Positions 10,431 to 22,028 of a stretch of DNA of 64,000 bases are shown in pieces. Source of the DNA: Diphasiastrum complanatum (lineage: Eukaryota > Streptophyta > Lycopodiopsida > Lycopodiales > Lycopodiaceae); NCBI GenBank assembly GCA_029204225.1, contig CM055093.1, positions 28,777,777 through 28,841,776 of the forward strand, read 5' to 3'. The translations under genes were made by a program, and so were the position numbers. The stretch's first letter is position 1; every line of letters begins with the position of its first letter. The notes beneath the pieces were generated by a model that saw only the letters and a list, made by a program, of their open reading frames with translations, had not been told where the DNA came from and ran no database searches.

Positions 10431-10751
10431 ACGTGGCAACATAAATAGCATACTATTCTTGTTGGAGTTTAATCTAACTCCTACTCATCCCAACAGCCCT
10501 CCTTCCTTCTCTAAATTTTATTATCTCAAATGTAACCTGCAAAAAAATGAATTGTCGCTATAATCTGATTTTTACTTGCATTTTTTGCATAACCGAAAAA
10601 TGCAAAAAACCCAACATTGTGTTTTTACATTGAGTTTTCTGACAGGCGACAATGCAAGTTTTGCATGAGTCTTTACATAGGCGAAAATTGAGGAAAAATC
10701 TTGACACTGCATATTTGCATGCAGTTTTCAATAGGCAAAAAAGATGACACT
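10431..10751. other. Unassigned spacer with GCAAAAA/TTTTTGC-like words
   Basis: Between the truncated gypsy and the next element lie about 320 bp with repeated short words such as TTTGCAT and AAAATGCAA in both orientations around 10570-10740. No ORF of note was found. This is the left target flank of the 10757-13605 element. Confidence 0.4.
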
Positions 10752-10756
10752 TGCCC

Positions 10757-11176
10757 AGTTCTGAATAGAGCCACAGCTGATCTAGAATTAAGCTACGAAA
10801 GCATCACATAAGCAAGACTTAACCCTAGAAAGCAGGAAAGAGAGAGAGATTAAGGAGACTAAAGAGAGAGATCAATATCATCAGCTGAATGACAAATGAC
10901 ACAGTTTCCCTACTTATAGCCAAGAGGAAGCCCTAAAAGGAAGCTTCCAGTGGCTAGGGCCCAACTGGGAGGGATAATAGTGCGCCCTCCAAGAAGGCCC
11001 CCACTCTCCAGTAATATGTCCAAATGGCCTAATAATGAATAATAAGGCCAAAGGCCAACCATATAGTCTGAATGTCACTAATGAATAAAAAAGGGCCCAA
11101 GGTCTGCTTATGCATAAAGTAAAGTAACTATAAATGTAAATGGACGCGGCGAATGTAATAAGCTGAGTCCATAACT
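10757..11176 (-). repeat. 3' LTR of element B
   Basis: 420-bp LTR. On the plus strand it starts AGTTCTGAATAG and ends GTCCATAACT. It differs from the 5' LTR at roughly a dozen positions by eye (about 3 percent). The inner edge is followed by CTCCCCGACACAAA, which on the element strand is the purine-rich tract before the 3' LTR. Confidence 0.9.
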
Positions 11177-11254
11177 CTCCCCGACACAAAAAAAAGACCC
11201 AACTGCCAAAAAGATAACCGGATCAAGTAGCAGCAAGCCCTAGTGCATCAACAG

Positions 11255-11990
11255 CTAGAGGAACATCTGATGGAGAGGAATCAACAAGTGCAGCAATAGC
11301 ACAGCCTGATCCGCAAAGTAATGGTGTATAATAAAACACATCAATAGGCTCCCATGTAGCCTCCTCAATAGGACGACCATCCCACTGGACCAAAAACTAA
11401 ATCTGCCGGCGGCGTCGGACCTGTAATATAGCAGCAGGTAAAAATGGAAATAACTCTGGAGCGGTAGGAAACTCAGCATCACAAGGAGCGTCATCCTCAA
11501 TAGCAGCACGTAATAAACTGACATGGAATACATCACAAGCGCATGTGGAAGCAGGAAGCTGTAAGCGATATGTAACTGGACTAAGAACCTCCACGATGCG
11601 ATAAGGCCCATGATAACGTGGTGCAAGCTTCTCAGTAGAAGCATGGCCCTGGACAAAATGATGACGTGCAAACCGTAAGCATAGATAAACCATATCTCCA
11701 AGCTGAAACTCAACATGGCAGCGGTGACGATCAACTGAGGTCTGATAACACTGCTGAACATGCTGTAAATGAGAACTGGCCCGAGTAATAAGCTCTCGAG
11801 CACCTGATAGAAAAGATGCAAGTGTAACAGGTGTATCCTCAAGAGGAAGAGGAATGCAAAGTAAAAGAGGTGCATAGCCATGAATGGAGAGACACCTGTG
11901 CTGGTACTAACAGAGCTATTATACCTATACTCTGCTAAACATAAATGCTGATCCCAATCCTTCCCTGAAGAAGTAACAAAATGGCGTATC
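11255..11990 (-). pseudogene. Element B integrase C terminus and chromodomain remnant
   Basis: Minus strand. Near 11940-11990 the frame reads KDWDQHLCLAEY, from the integrase core end. The frame at 11397-11693 then gives the GPY/F-type module (FARHHFVQGHASTEKLAPRY, HGPYRIVEVLSPVTYRLQLP, FHVSLLRAA) and enters the chromodomain linker RRRRQI, where a stop replaces a coding triplet. FLVQWDGRP-like sequence continues in frame beyond the stop. The long frame at 11255-11881 is an out-of-frame shadow rich in Leu. A frameshift separates the core end from the GPY/F module. Non-functional. Confidence 0.8.
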
Positions 11991-12004
11991 CGATCAGGAT
12001 CAAC

Positions 12005-12562
12005 TCTATAAACTCACCACCACGTGGCGGCACGTCCATCTAAATATAAAATAGCCAACTGGATCTTCTGAGGATCAGTCTTGGGGTAAATCTGAAAATA
12101 TGTGTCAAGCTTAGCAAACCAATTCTCTAATAAGTTCCCGTCGGAGGAACCGGAATAGGTAGCAAGTTGTACCCTATCACGAAAGTCTCGAGCAAAGTGT
12201 GGCTCAGGAAGGGGGGGCTGAGGAAAGAAACCAGGAGGTGGGTTAGATGGAATGAACGGTCCACCACCAGGCTGACTAGCAGAAGAAGATGGAAATCCAA
12301 ATGGAGGGGGAGTCCCAAATGTAGAAAAAACAAGAGCTTTACCAGGACCATGAGGCTGTAAAGAATCAATCTGTGACTGCATAGTAGCAAAGCCGGTCAT
12401 AACTGAATCGAAGCGAAGAACGAGGCCAGAAAGGGTCTCATCCATGCGACGAAACTGATCGGATAAGGTTTTCTGAGTAGTCTCACTCGGGGTAGGTGAA
12501 TGTGCCATAATGATAGTGGAAGGAATAGACGAAAACTTGAGGGAGCGGACTCTTGTCGTCAC
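12005..12562 (-). pseudogene. Element B truncated gag
   Basis: A minus-strand frame of 182 codons matches the first ~165 residues of the gag of the fuller relative at 60498-62336, with a short N-terminal extension. Shared blocks include MTGFATMQSQIDSLQPHGPGK, PEPHFARDFRDR, QLATYSGSSDGNLLENWFAK and YFQIYPKTDPQKIQL (given in pieces). The likely start is the Met before AHSPTPSE. It ends at TWW followed by a stop, and a few codons later the sequence jumps to integrase. The zinc knuckle and protease are missing, so it could assemble at most a partial capsid-like domain. Confidence 0.85.
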
Positions 12563-13175
12563 CCCAAATTAGCCTATTACAACCAATATTATCACAACTG
12601 AAAAAAAAACAGACAGCAATGAACAATGGAAAAGCTGTAAAAATGTGCTGGACAACCAGGGATACAATGTGAATTTGAAAGAGTAAACGGAGTCAGAATT
12701 CCTGAAAATGTGGTGGAGAATGAGCGCGCGACAACCTTTTGATAAGCTGTAAAAGATGGCTGGAATTGGAGAAAAAAAAAAGGCAAAAGTGACAAGTTGG
12801 GAGTGCTGAGGCAGCGATTTACAAGTTGAAGAATTTTAGCTGTTTGGAATAGCAAATGATGTCGGAATTGGGTAGTTTTTGGATGAGGATGGGCGTTGGA
12901 CAGTCAGGGAACTAGCTGTGGAAGATGGCTACAAACTGGAAAAATATCAGGCGAAAGTGATAGGTCGGAAGGCAGGAACAATGATGGAAAGGAAGAGGAG
13001 GAGCGTTGGGCAGCAAAGAAAAGAGGGGACAAAACAGGGGGAACGCTGGGCAGGAAGGAGTGGAAGGAGCAGCGATGGAACTGGGCTGTCAAAACGGTAA
13101 TGGAGCTGTAGGAACAGCGATGGAGGAGCAAGGCAAGGCAGCAAAGAAAAAATTTCAGATTGTGCTCAGAAAAGT
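12563..13175 (-). other. Element B untranslated leader
   Basis: About 610 bp between the PBS and the gag start on the element strand. It has only short open frames without domains. Purine-rich plus-strand runs (GGAAGAGGAGGAG-like) make it a pyrimidine-rich leader on the transcribed strand, comparable in position to the ~1-kb leader of element C. Confidence 0.55.
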
Positions 13176-13187
13176 GCTCTGATACCA

Positions 13188-13605
13188 AATTACGAATAGA
13201 GCCACAGCTGATCTAGAATTAAGCTATGAAAGCATCACATAAGCAAGACTTAACCCTAGAAAGCAAGAAAAAGAGAGATTAAGGAGGCTAAAGAGAAAAA
13301 TCAATATCATCAGCTGAATGACAAATGACACAGTTTCCCTACTTATAGCCAAGAGGAAGCCCTAAAAGGAAGCTTCCAGTGGCTAGGGCCCAACTGGGAG
13401 GGATAATAGTGCGCCCTCCAAGAAGGCCCCCACTCTCCAGTAATATGTCCAAAGGGCCTAATAATGAATAATAAGGCCAAAGGCCAACCATGTAGTCTGA
13501 ATGTCACTAATGAATAAAAAAGGGCCCAAGGCCTGCTTATGCATAAAGTAAAGTAACTGTAAATGTAAATGGACGCGGCGAATGTAATGAGCTGAGTCCA
13601 TAACT
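13188..13605 (-). repeat. 5' LTR of element B
   Basis: 418-bp LTR adjacent to the PBS complement GCTCTGATACCA at 13176-13187. Its outer end CATAACT is followed at once by the TSD TGCCC. Its terminal bases on the element strand are AGTTATG...AATT, a drifted version of AGTT...AACT, rather than TG...CA. Confidence 0.9.
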
Positions 13606-13650
13606 TGCCCTACAGTAGGCCGAAGCTATTCTACAAATCAAAGGCGATGT

Positions 13651-13767
13651 CCTTCAAACACCGAAGGTGTCTTCCAAACGCCGAAGGTGTCTCAACCGCC
13701 GAAGGTGTCTTCCAAACGTCGAAGGTGTCTTCCAAATGCCCAAGTTGTCTTACAAATCCTGAAGGCT
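13651..13767. repeat. 20-bp minisatellite, six units
   Basis: Six consecutive near-20-bp units with the consensus CTTCCAAACGCCGAAGGTGT. The third unit is 18 bp and the last two are more diverged. It lies 40 bp from the right TSD of element B. No gene overlaps it. Confidence 0.85.
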
Positions 13768-13904
13768 ACCCTTAGATAAAGGCAATGGCCAAAAGGCCAA
13801 GGAGTGTCGCATTTCCAGTCTGCTAAAATACATAGATTTTTGCTATTAGACCAGAAAGCCTTCACGCTCCATCAACAAACTGATCCACTGATCAGTTTAA
13901 CAAC

Positions 13905-14519
13905 TGTTATCAATCTTGTAATTGTAAAGTTAAGCTAGTACAAGATTTTTCTAGCTGATATATATACATGTGATTTAGCAATTGTAAGATAGATAGAGGA
14001 TTATGATATGTAAGGTTATATAGCAGAGAACACCTTTTATCAGTAGCTGACTCCTCAGAGTTAGTGATCATAGAGAGAGAGAGAGAGAACTATTTTAGAA
14101 ACTTAGCAATTGTCTTGAATCTGTTAGTAGGATCATGCACTTATTAGCACAATTGTATTGTGGTCTGATCGTTGTATTTACAACTTCGATATACAAATTT
14201 GCTATTGTTCTACACCTTCGCATTCTTGTTGAATGATAACTCTCGCTCCTCTCACACAAACATTATTAAGATGAGAATTGTATGGTTGTCTCTGACGCCT
14301 AAATTAATTCTACATTCTCTTCATATCAGGTTATCAGTATTAGAAGGTTGCATGGCTGTCTCAGACGCCTAATTCCTTTTACAATCTCTCTTTCATGGCA
14401 GTCTATGACTCCTACACTGATAATTAGATCTCACACACAAAGAACTGCTCGTAACTCCATTCTCCAAGTAATCCACGGTCCAAGTTATAACAATTTCCTT
14501 GTTTTTCTTCCAATAGAAG
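13905..14519 (+). repeat. Copia LTR with adjacent PBS
   Basis: The plus strand carries a PBS-like TGGTATCAGAG at 14520-14530, a TATA-like GATATATATACATG near 13960, and a transcribed-looking region with repeated words GGTTGTCTCTGACGCC, GGCTGTCTCAGACGCC and GGCAGTCTATGACTCC. The last words recur, on the other strand, in the copia LTR at 32.6-33.1 kb, which places this LTR in the same or a related family. The start (TGTTATCAATC at 13905) is a guess. No gag follows the PBS. A minus-strand gag scrap does. Confidence 0.55.
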
Positions 14520-14672
14520 TGGTATCAGAGTTGATATCTATTTTTTCCCATAGAGTGATATCAGTGCCTACTCCCACAATTCTGAAGGTCCAATCTCTTG
14601 ATCATTACTATAATTCCATTGATCATTACCACTGTAAGGCTATGATTCCATTAGGTTCGCAGGAGGAGCTTG

Positions 14673-15180
14673 TTATACTGGCGGAGCTGGCAAAGCTAGT
14701 CGTTCAAGAAATCCAAGGGCAAAATTGTGAGTCTTAGCTTCAGGTCCCTTCGCATAAGTAGGTTTCCGATATTGAAGCTTAGCATACCTTTGCTTCATAA
14801 TCTGAGGATTAAACGAGCAAAAAGCTGTTTTCTGGACTGTAGAATTGCACAGATGACAAATAGTATTCGTCATTCATTATTTCAATGTTGGAAACTCATT
14901 CAGGGCGTGATTTCTCATACAAATTGAACACTAGATATTTTCCTGACTAGGAAAAGTCTTAGCAAACTTTCCGTTGCGTTGCTACTCTTAGCATGCACCT
15001 CTTCCAAAGCTTTCATCTTCAGCCCTATCTGTATGTGTATAGTTCACACTTTTTGGCAAGAAAGAAGGGTTTCGGAAAAAGCTTTGTTAGAGGCTAACCT
15101 GATTCTTTGCTTGTTGGTTTTTTGAGTTTGTAATGCAATTTCAGGCTAAGTTGGACCCAATTTTGGTCTAGCAATAACTC
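14673..15180 (-). pseudogene. Copia gag zinc-knuckle fragment
   Basis: The minus-strand frame at 14673-14873 carries ICHLCNSTVQKTAFC, a copia gag knuckle in which the Zn-binding His is replaced (VQ for GH), followed by a basic tail. The neighbouring DNA up to about 15180 aligns by eye with the copy at 27099-27470, which keeps the intact CHLCNSNGHKTIFC. It is a diverged, isolated piece of copia family J. Confidence 0.7.
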
Positions 15181-17482
15181 GTGGGTCCAAGTAAAGTCTA
15201 ATTATGTTAAGGGGCCCTATCTTGACTTTTGGGGGTGTCCTATAATTAGTAATGGATAAGTTTAGGGTTTGGAAGGTTCTAGAGCTTAGGGTTTGGAAGA
15301 GTCTATTTGGTGATGGTTTCTCTATTTTGTCTAGTATCTTGATTTTTGACTAGTTTCTTGATTTCTTATTTTGCCATGCTAATCTGATGTTTTAGAATGG
15401 ACTAGATGTTTGGATGCTAAGATTGGCACATGATAGCATGTTGCACAAATAACGATCAACCACATACCCATGATGTAAGGATTCTAAGAGAGGATTAGAC
15501 TTTATAAAAGAATGGATACCTTCTTTCTTTTTTTTCAAACGGTGCCCATATTATGTGCAAGGGAAGACCACAACTTGAAAGACTACAAGTGAAAAGGTTG
15601 TTAGAAAATCCATTTGATAATATACTTTAAAGAGTGAGGGTCTCAATGTTCATTATGGCAGATTTATTGAGTAGAAAAAACAAGCAAATCAAAAACTAAC
15701 AAATATGTAAATTTAGAAGCAAACAAGCAAGCAAGCAAAAAAATGCTCTTTTGATGTGTAACAAATCTGCACATTCTTTACTTATCAAAAAATCATGTTC
15801 CACAATGTATAAAATCACTCATTTGCCCTTTATCATCAAGATAGTATGTTTGAGAGAAAATTTAGTTTTCATTCAAAAAACTGCTTATTGTGAACTACTA
15901 ATAGCAACATCTTGAATCATATCTATCAACAAACTTTACAAGGTTGTAAAGCTTCTGTCCTTGACATTATAATCTAGCTCTTCTTGGAAAAGATACCTTA
16001 TGCAATGTGAGATATCAATACATCTACATGGAACAAAGGGAGCGTGTGAATAGACACGCACATGAAGATTTGATGACCCTCCTATTTCTAAATTATGGAA
16101 ATTGAGATGGTTTGCAGAGTCGTCCTATTTACTACTTTTCTACAAAAGCATATGTATGCACATTTTCTATCCACATTGAAATGTCAATACAAACATGCTT
16201 ACAAATGAGGACAAACGTTGAACTTGTGTTGTTGACAGCTGGTGGTTGTCAAATCCTAATCATGAATATGGCAACCATAGGAGAGTGGATCAAGGTTATG
16301 GCTCAAGGAGCACTTGGAGTCATCCCTACCAATGATCAACTCCTCGGCTTTGCTAATAGCCAGCACAAAGCCTTGTATTAAACCCCATGGAACACCCTCC
16401 CTCATAGCACAAAGCCTTGTATTAAACCCCATGGAACACCCTCCCTCATATCTTAATGGCACAGTAGAATTTAAAGCCCGCCGTCACATTTGGATTTTAT
16501 TATAAACATTAAGATTTTGGCATGTTTTCACAAACCATTGAAAGGAGTCCAATATCCTATTGGTGGTGTAGAATATGGATGAGTGCTTTTTTCATTTGAA
16601 CAAAGGCGGTAGCAAAGAGGGCCCCATCCTCATCCAACAAGCAAAATCATCCATCCATGGATGATCAAAATTTTCAGGCCTCATGGATCATTGGATGAGG
16701 GTGGGACCTTGCATGTTGGATGAGGGTGGGACCTTGCATGCAGCCGAGTCCACTTGAGGATTATTTATATCGTGCCATTGAGCCTTATGGCCTCCTCCTT
16801 GCTTTGCTACCTCCAAGGGTGGTAGCATTAGAAGAAGCGAATAATGTGTCTATCATGGAGACTGCAGTATCTATCATGGAAACTGCAGTATTGCTCATGG
16901 GCGACCTTATCAATATGGATTCCTTGACGCTACACTTGCACTAGCGAACATGTGGCTTTCAATGCAGAAAGAGATTGTAGTGATTGATGAGATGAAGGTT
17001 GTGTTTGCAGAAGATCGAAGATTAGCAGGAATTCCAGGTTAGAATAGTGAAATTTCGCAACGTGGTTTTGTGCATAAGTGTGCATAACTTTAGAGTGTGT
17101 GGATGGTGTAGTGGGACTTTAGCCTTGCCTCATTTTGGCACGTACTTTGTGTAGTCATAGTTGATAACAGTCACAAATTGAAGGGATTCAAAGATTGTCT
17201 TTCCACCTTCATGATGTTTTCGCTCTTTTAAGTAGAAATGTTAACTTCTGAAACGATTCCTTATCAGCGTCACATGGAGCCCATGGGTCTCGGCAACCAA
17301 GCCTGACTCTGATATAAGAACACACACAGATATCTGCATCCAAATTCTTCATTCGTTTTTATTTCTTTCGCTTCTCGTAGAGTCACCATTTATACATGTA
17401 TCTTTGTTCATTGTCTTTTGCCTCTTCTAGTTGCCGACGTATTAACTTTGATTATCTTAGATTTGCCTACTTTATCACATCT
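15181..17482. other. No gene seen; three short tandem duplications
   Basis: Over 2 kb without a convincing coding region. Local duplications are clear: a perfect 44-bp pair at 16363-16406 and 16407-16450 (GCACAAAGCCTTG...CTCATA), a 25-bp pair at 16691-16715 and 16716-16740 (TTGGATGAGGGTGGGACC...), and a 21-bp pair at 16851-16871 and 16872-16892 (TCTATCATGGA...). Open frames around 16112-16381 and 16720-16944 show no recognisable domain. Confidence 0.6.
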
Positions 17483-17554
17483 GGGCATTTGGTCTAGTGG
17501 TATGATTCTTGCTTTGGGTGCAAGAGGCCGCGAGTTCGATTCTCGCAATGCCCC
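17483..17554 (+). tRNA. tRNA-Pro (UGG)
   Basis: A 72-nt nuclear tRNA gene. The 7-bp acceptor stem is GGGCATT/AATGCCC with discriminator C. The 5-bp anticodon stem CTTGC/GCAAG encloses the loop TTTGGGT with anticodon TGG at 17515-17517. The 5-bp T stem GCGAG/CTCGC encloses the loop TTCGATT, whose surroundings form the internal B box, and the A box is in the TGGTCTAGTGG segment. There is no intron and no encoded CCA. A T-run terminator, TTTT, follows at 17558-17561. All stems pair, so it is probably functional. Confidence 0.96.
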
Positions 17555-17561
17555 TCATTTT

Positions 17562-19857
17562 AACTTTGTATTTTTTGTTTCTTTGTTTGTAATTCTTGGC
17601 AAGGTTATCTATCCCAGGTAACGGTGGGCTACAGTCTTGCAGCTAGATTCGCCGTCCCGCAACTCATCTTGCTACAGGCCGAAGCCCACCTTTTCATGAA
17701 CAATACCTAGTCCATAGTTCTCTTATGAGGTTCTCATTTTGTGTCATCCATTTTAAAGCTTCCCTTTATGTCTTCAACAATTTAGCATGAATCGTGACCG
17801 AATTGTATAGCCTCCGCATGAGGCACAACATTAACATACACAAACATAGCATAAAGCAAGAGGTAAAACTCTACGTTTAACGATCACAAAAACATATATG
17901 ATTGGGAGGCAAGCCTCTTTTTCAAATTGGGTTGTTTAATCTTTGTGAAGTGCCTTCGTTGGGAGTAAGACCTTTCAATATTAATCACACTACTATCTTT
18001 GAAAGGCAAGTTGTTATCTCTACTAGGGATATAGGCTTTTAAATGTCATATGGATCATATGCACGTTCTTATCATGTATATCTACCACCCTTCATAGGAT
18101 GTTATTAGAATGTATGAGCAACAAATTCTTACAATTAACACAACATTTATTCTATGTAAAATAGCAAGAAACAAAAATTTTGTACCAATAAAAGGTCAAC
18201 ATATGTTTGACCATGAGTTCAATTTTGAGTCCGTATAAGTAACCATGATTTCAATCTAAAAGGTTAGCAAACTTCCATCTTGACCTAATTATGGGCATAA
18301 ATGAATGTTTTCTTTTTATGAATAGAGAGTTTGTAGCAATAAAGGAGGGTTAACATATATAAGACGTAAGAATTAGCAACGGTAGACAATATATACTTCT
18401 TTCCTTGAAAGTTTTTCTTGTTGCCTTTGACTCTATATGGTTGACCATGATTTCAATTTGAAGGGGCAACAAATGTTATATGGGGATAAAATAAATAAAA
18501 TTTAAACCCTACAACTCTCATTTTTGTCACAGAAGAACACGTGCCATGTTTCTTATCTTATACATCAACTGGGTATAACTCTCAAAGCCTAGAAATATCT
18601 GATAATGCAAGTTCAAACATTTCACATGCCTTGTTTTTTTTTATTTTGCAACACGACAACTGACAAATGAACTTTGTCAAAGTTCAAATCTCACTTATAG
18701 TAAGGTAAGATCAAAAAGCTCTAAACCATTCTCTCAATGTGCAAATGAAACTTTTTAGTGTAAGAAACTAAGTTAAAATTATGACTGTATGTAAATCTTA
18801 AGAGTCAAGATCATGTGATGAACCTACATTACTATGTTAATATTTTTCTTAAACCACAAAGATGGAAGTAATTGATGTTGTGCACAAAGGGCTAAAATAA
18901 TTGGCATTGCCTTGGAAAGACAAGATTATTTGTTCAAATGGTCAAAGAAACTTTGTGAGACTAGTCAAAGTTGCAGTACGTATTTTAGAAAGAATTTCAA
19001 TGCCTTGACAAGAAGCACCTATCTCTAATAGTTAGATATGCATGCACAAATCATGTATATCTAAAGATAAGGCAACATAAGATTGTATTATTTTATTGAT
19101 GATGTTAGATGTCAATTCATGAAAAAGGTTAAGTTTTGAGAGTACCCACACAAAGACACGTGTGCATGTTTTTTTACTTTATTATTTATGTATATCACTT
19201 GCATTTTTCTTACCTTACAATTTCCATGTGGAAAAAGGGTGTTGGAGTGATGATGGAGGTGATAAATGGCTAGTGCACGCATGTTTTCAGACACTTTTGT
19301 AAAAACTTTTATTTGGGCAATATTGTGCTTCAAAAAAATATCATTCATCTGCTGAGATGGTGTTGGGCATTTATCTTGAACTGTCAATCACTAACGTACG
19401 TAATTCAAAAAAATAAACCAACACTTGCTACTTGATTATAGTCTACAGCTGGAGGACATGGAGAGTTGACTCACATGTGTGAGATGGCATGATTTTTCTC
19501 CATTGGGAGATCCAAGAAGATCTAGCACTAAACATGACTTATGATGAAAACTAAAATTATCTTTATAGTACTTGGTTTTGAGAACAACTACATACAAAGT
19601 CTTTCTTTCTCGATGGTAGCAAGTGCAAGTTTTTCAACTATATGCCCTATCATAATTGCCATTCTTAGACCTCCTCCAACAATTAATATGGAACCATTGA
19701 TGGAGATTGCTCTGATGTGTCACCAAAAATAGACAGGGTGTGATTTGCTTGAATACCAAATGTGATGCCAAGATTGTTTTTCACATCCCCTCTATACGAG
19801 CCCTTGTTGGACATGGTATACTTTTTCCCAAACCTTACAATCATATAGTGATGTTGG
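17562..19857. other. No gene seen
   Basis: About 2.3 kb of AT-rich DNA without a recognisable ORF, RNA gene or tandem array. A short block near 17672 (CTACAGGCCGAAGC) resembles CTACAGTAGGCCGAAGC at 13610, the right flank of element B, hinting at a shared dispersed repeat too short to classify. Confidence 0.5.
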
Positions 19858-20726
19858 TGTTGGGATCATGAAACCCCGATAATCCTAGGTGCATGAATCT
19901 ACGTCTATCGGATTCAAGCTTTGCTTCGATCACTCAAAGATAGCTCTACTTGATCTGAGCTTCGAAGTCACTTGGATCGATACAATCGATTCTGTGGGCA
20001 TGCACAAATTTGGTTGCAGAAGCGAAATACAACAAATCTTAGAGCATTACAATCGACACAAATTAACAATCATATGAATGGTTCAATCTACGAATTATCT
20101 ACATATTGTGAGTCAGTCAAAACAGAATTAAAATGCATTCAACACGATACAACATGACTTATATTACTGGAATGCATATGTATAGTCAAAATGTGTACAA
20201 GTTTGAATGCAGACAGAGTCGTGATCTTTCTGGAATAATACTCCATAGTTACAAAGAGAGAGAAAGATCGAATAGTTGCACTCTGAATGGATGTTCGATT
20301 GATCGATGTCGTAATAACATTAACATGGTAACCTAATAACTTTGATTGCTATCAAATATATACACATGGCTATGTGATTTAAAAAAATTCTTATTGTGTA
20401 CTTTTACGAATGAGATTAGGGTACTATGTGGTATTGGCAATCGTTGTCAGACGAAATCTAATTCTGTTTGGTCGTGACAGTGTCGAGTAGCCAAATAAGC
20501 AAGTACTCTATAGTTCGATGATGATGTCCAAATAGACGATGATACATAGTTTGATAGTTCGGCAACGTCGATGGAACGCTATCATTGATTCCTTTGTATC
20601 TCTGCAAATTGTTCAAAAACCAATGTATTTCTACAAAGTATGCGACTGTACAAATATTTACATACAACAATTGAATGGATCTAGATTAGCCAAGAGATAA
20701 GGGATGGAGAGGATAGAAATCCAACA
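19858..20726 (-). repeat. 3' LTR of copia copy I
   Basis: On the minus strand it starts TGTTGGATTTCTATCC at 20726, right after a purine-rich AATGAGAGG and the end of the RT reading. It ends at about 19858 (plus strand TGTTGGGATC). The first ~125 bp recur as an isolated fragment at 43271-43397. The far end resembles the LTR at 24544-25707, including the stretches around CTATCGGA and the TATATACACATGG block. Confidence 0.65.
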
Positions 20727-22028
20727 CCTCTCATTAATGTTGATCCTTGAATGCCCTTGATTTTCAAACTCAACATGGCATAGAAATTCTTGTGTGCCTC
20801 TGAATTTAACATTTTTATCATGTACTGGGTAGCTCTATTGAGTGATACTATGGATTTGGATCCCAAACAATAACGTGCTTCCCTTAGATCTGTCATCTCA
20901 AACTCTTGGAATAGCATCCTCTTGGTGTCCTTTGTCAGTTTGATATTGTTGTCGAAAAGCAACGCATCATCCACATATAGTGTGATGATGACAAAGAATT
21001 GTCGGATAGCCTTGAAATATACATTACAGTCTACAGAGCTTGGTTTGAATCCATGATCGATCATCAATGTGTTGATTCAATGGAACTAGATCTTGGATGA
21101 TTGCTTCAGACCGCACAAGGCTTTATGAAGTTTGCATACTCGATCTTCTTGAACATCGAAGGACATAACATTCTGGTTGGATCATATAAATGTCTTCTTC
21201 AATAACTCCATTGAGGAATGTAGTTTGTACATCCATTTGGTGTATCTCAAGGTTAGATGCAATAGCATATGATAGTAGCAGTCGAATAGAGAAATGTTTG
21301 ACCACCAGGCTAAAGGTTTTGAGGTAGTCAACGTTGGGAGTTTTTGAAAACCCTCTTGTCACAAGTCGAGCATTTCTTCTATCGATACTGTCATCTGATT
21401 TATACTTAATCTTAAAGATCCATTTGCAGTCAATTACTTTTCTGTATACAGGCAACTTGTTGACAGTCCAAGTGTTGTACTTTAGTAGCAAGTTGTACTC
21501 CTTGTCGATAGCTTTCCCATTCAAAGAAGAATAACCAACAAAAATAGTTTTGATTAAATGCTCATCCAATCTTTCTTGTGTCCTTTGGGACATAAGCATA
21601 GGAAGTGCATCCGAAGACTCTTACATGCTTTAATGAAAGCTTGAATCTAGTCCAAACTTCATAAAGAGTCTTGATGTCAAGTAGGCCTTTAGTTATACAT
21701 CAATTCTGCACATATGTTGCCATTGACACAACATGCTGCCAAAACGATTTGGGCAACAAAACATGAGTGATCATGCATTTGGTAGACTCGATTAAGGTCC
21801 TGTTATACCTTTCGGCCAGTCCATTGGACTGTGGAGAATAGGACACAACAAATTGTTGCTCAATTCCAGCCGTCGAACATTAATCCTTGAATGCATTTGA
21901 GATATATCGTCACTCATGAGAGCTTTAATTCTTTTGCATGTGTCTACAACTTTGCATGCTCTTTGTACTTTTTGGAAAATTGGAAAGCTCTGGATGTGTT
22001 TGCATCGGATCACATATATAAGTATGAA
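20727..22028 (-). pseudogene. Ty1/copia copy I: integrase end and RT
   Basis: Minus-strand pol remnant. Between 22013 and 21600 decayed integrase can be read (IKALMSDDIS, then HVRVFGCTSYAYVPKDTRK). The frame at 21123-21599 begins as integrase end (KTIFVGYSS) and passes within a few codons into the RT N terminus (YNTWTVNKLP, CKWIFKIKYKSD, ARLVTRGF, EIHQMDVQTTFLNG), so the integrase-RT linker is deleted. The frame at 20681-21067 has the catalytic LYVDDALLF and then MTDLREARYCLGS. RNase H is absent: RT runs straight to the LTR. It is cut at about 22028 by the next LTR. Inactive. Confidence 0.75.

Larger units (their letters stand above)
10757..13605 (-). mobile_element. Chromovirus deletion derivative (element B)
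   Basis: A Ty3/gypsy element read on the minus strand, with 5' LTR 13188-13605, 3' LTR 10757-11176 and a perfect TSD, TGCCC, at 10752-10756 and 13606-13610. The PBS is present just inside the 5' LTR (minus-strand TGGTATCAGAGC, 13176-13187). The body holds only the first part of gag and the end of integrase with the chromodomain. Everything between is gone: the protein reading goes from gag DGRAATWW directly to integrase KDWDQHLCLAEY at about 11990-12005. LTRs, PBS and TSD are intact, so it could have moved as a non-autonomous element supplied by relatives such as element C at 57135-63807. It may instead have been deleted after insertion. Confidence 0.9.

Noticed and set aside
11255-11881. 208-codon Leu-rich minus-strand frame in element B
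   Set aside because: It is a shadow frame of the integrase C terminus. The homologous protein (GPY/F module and chromodomain) reads in another frame.
13651-13767. CRISPR-like array
   Set aside because: Units are contiguous with no spacers, and the context is a plant nuclear genome. It is a minisatellite.
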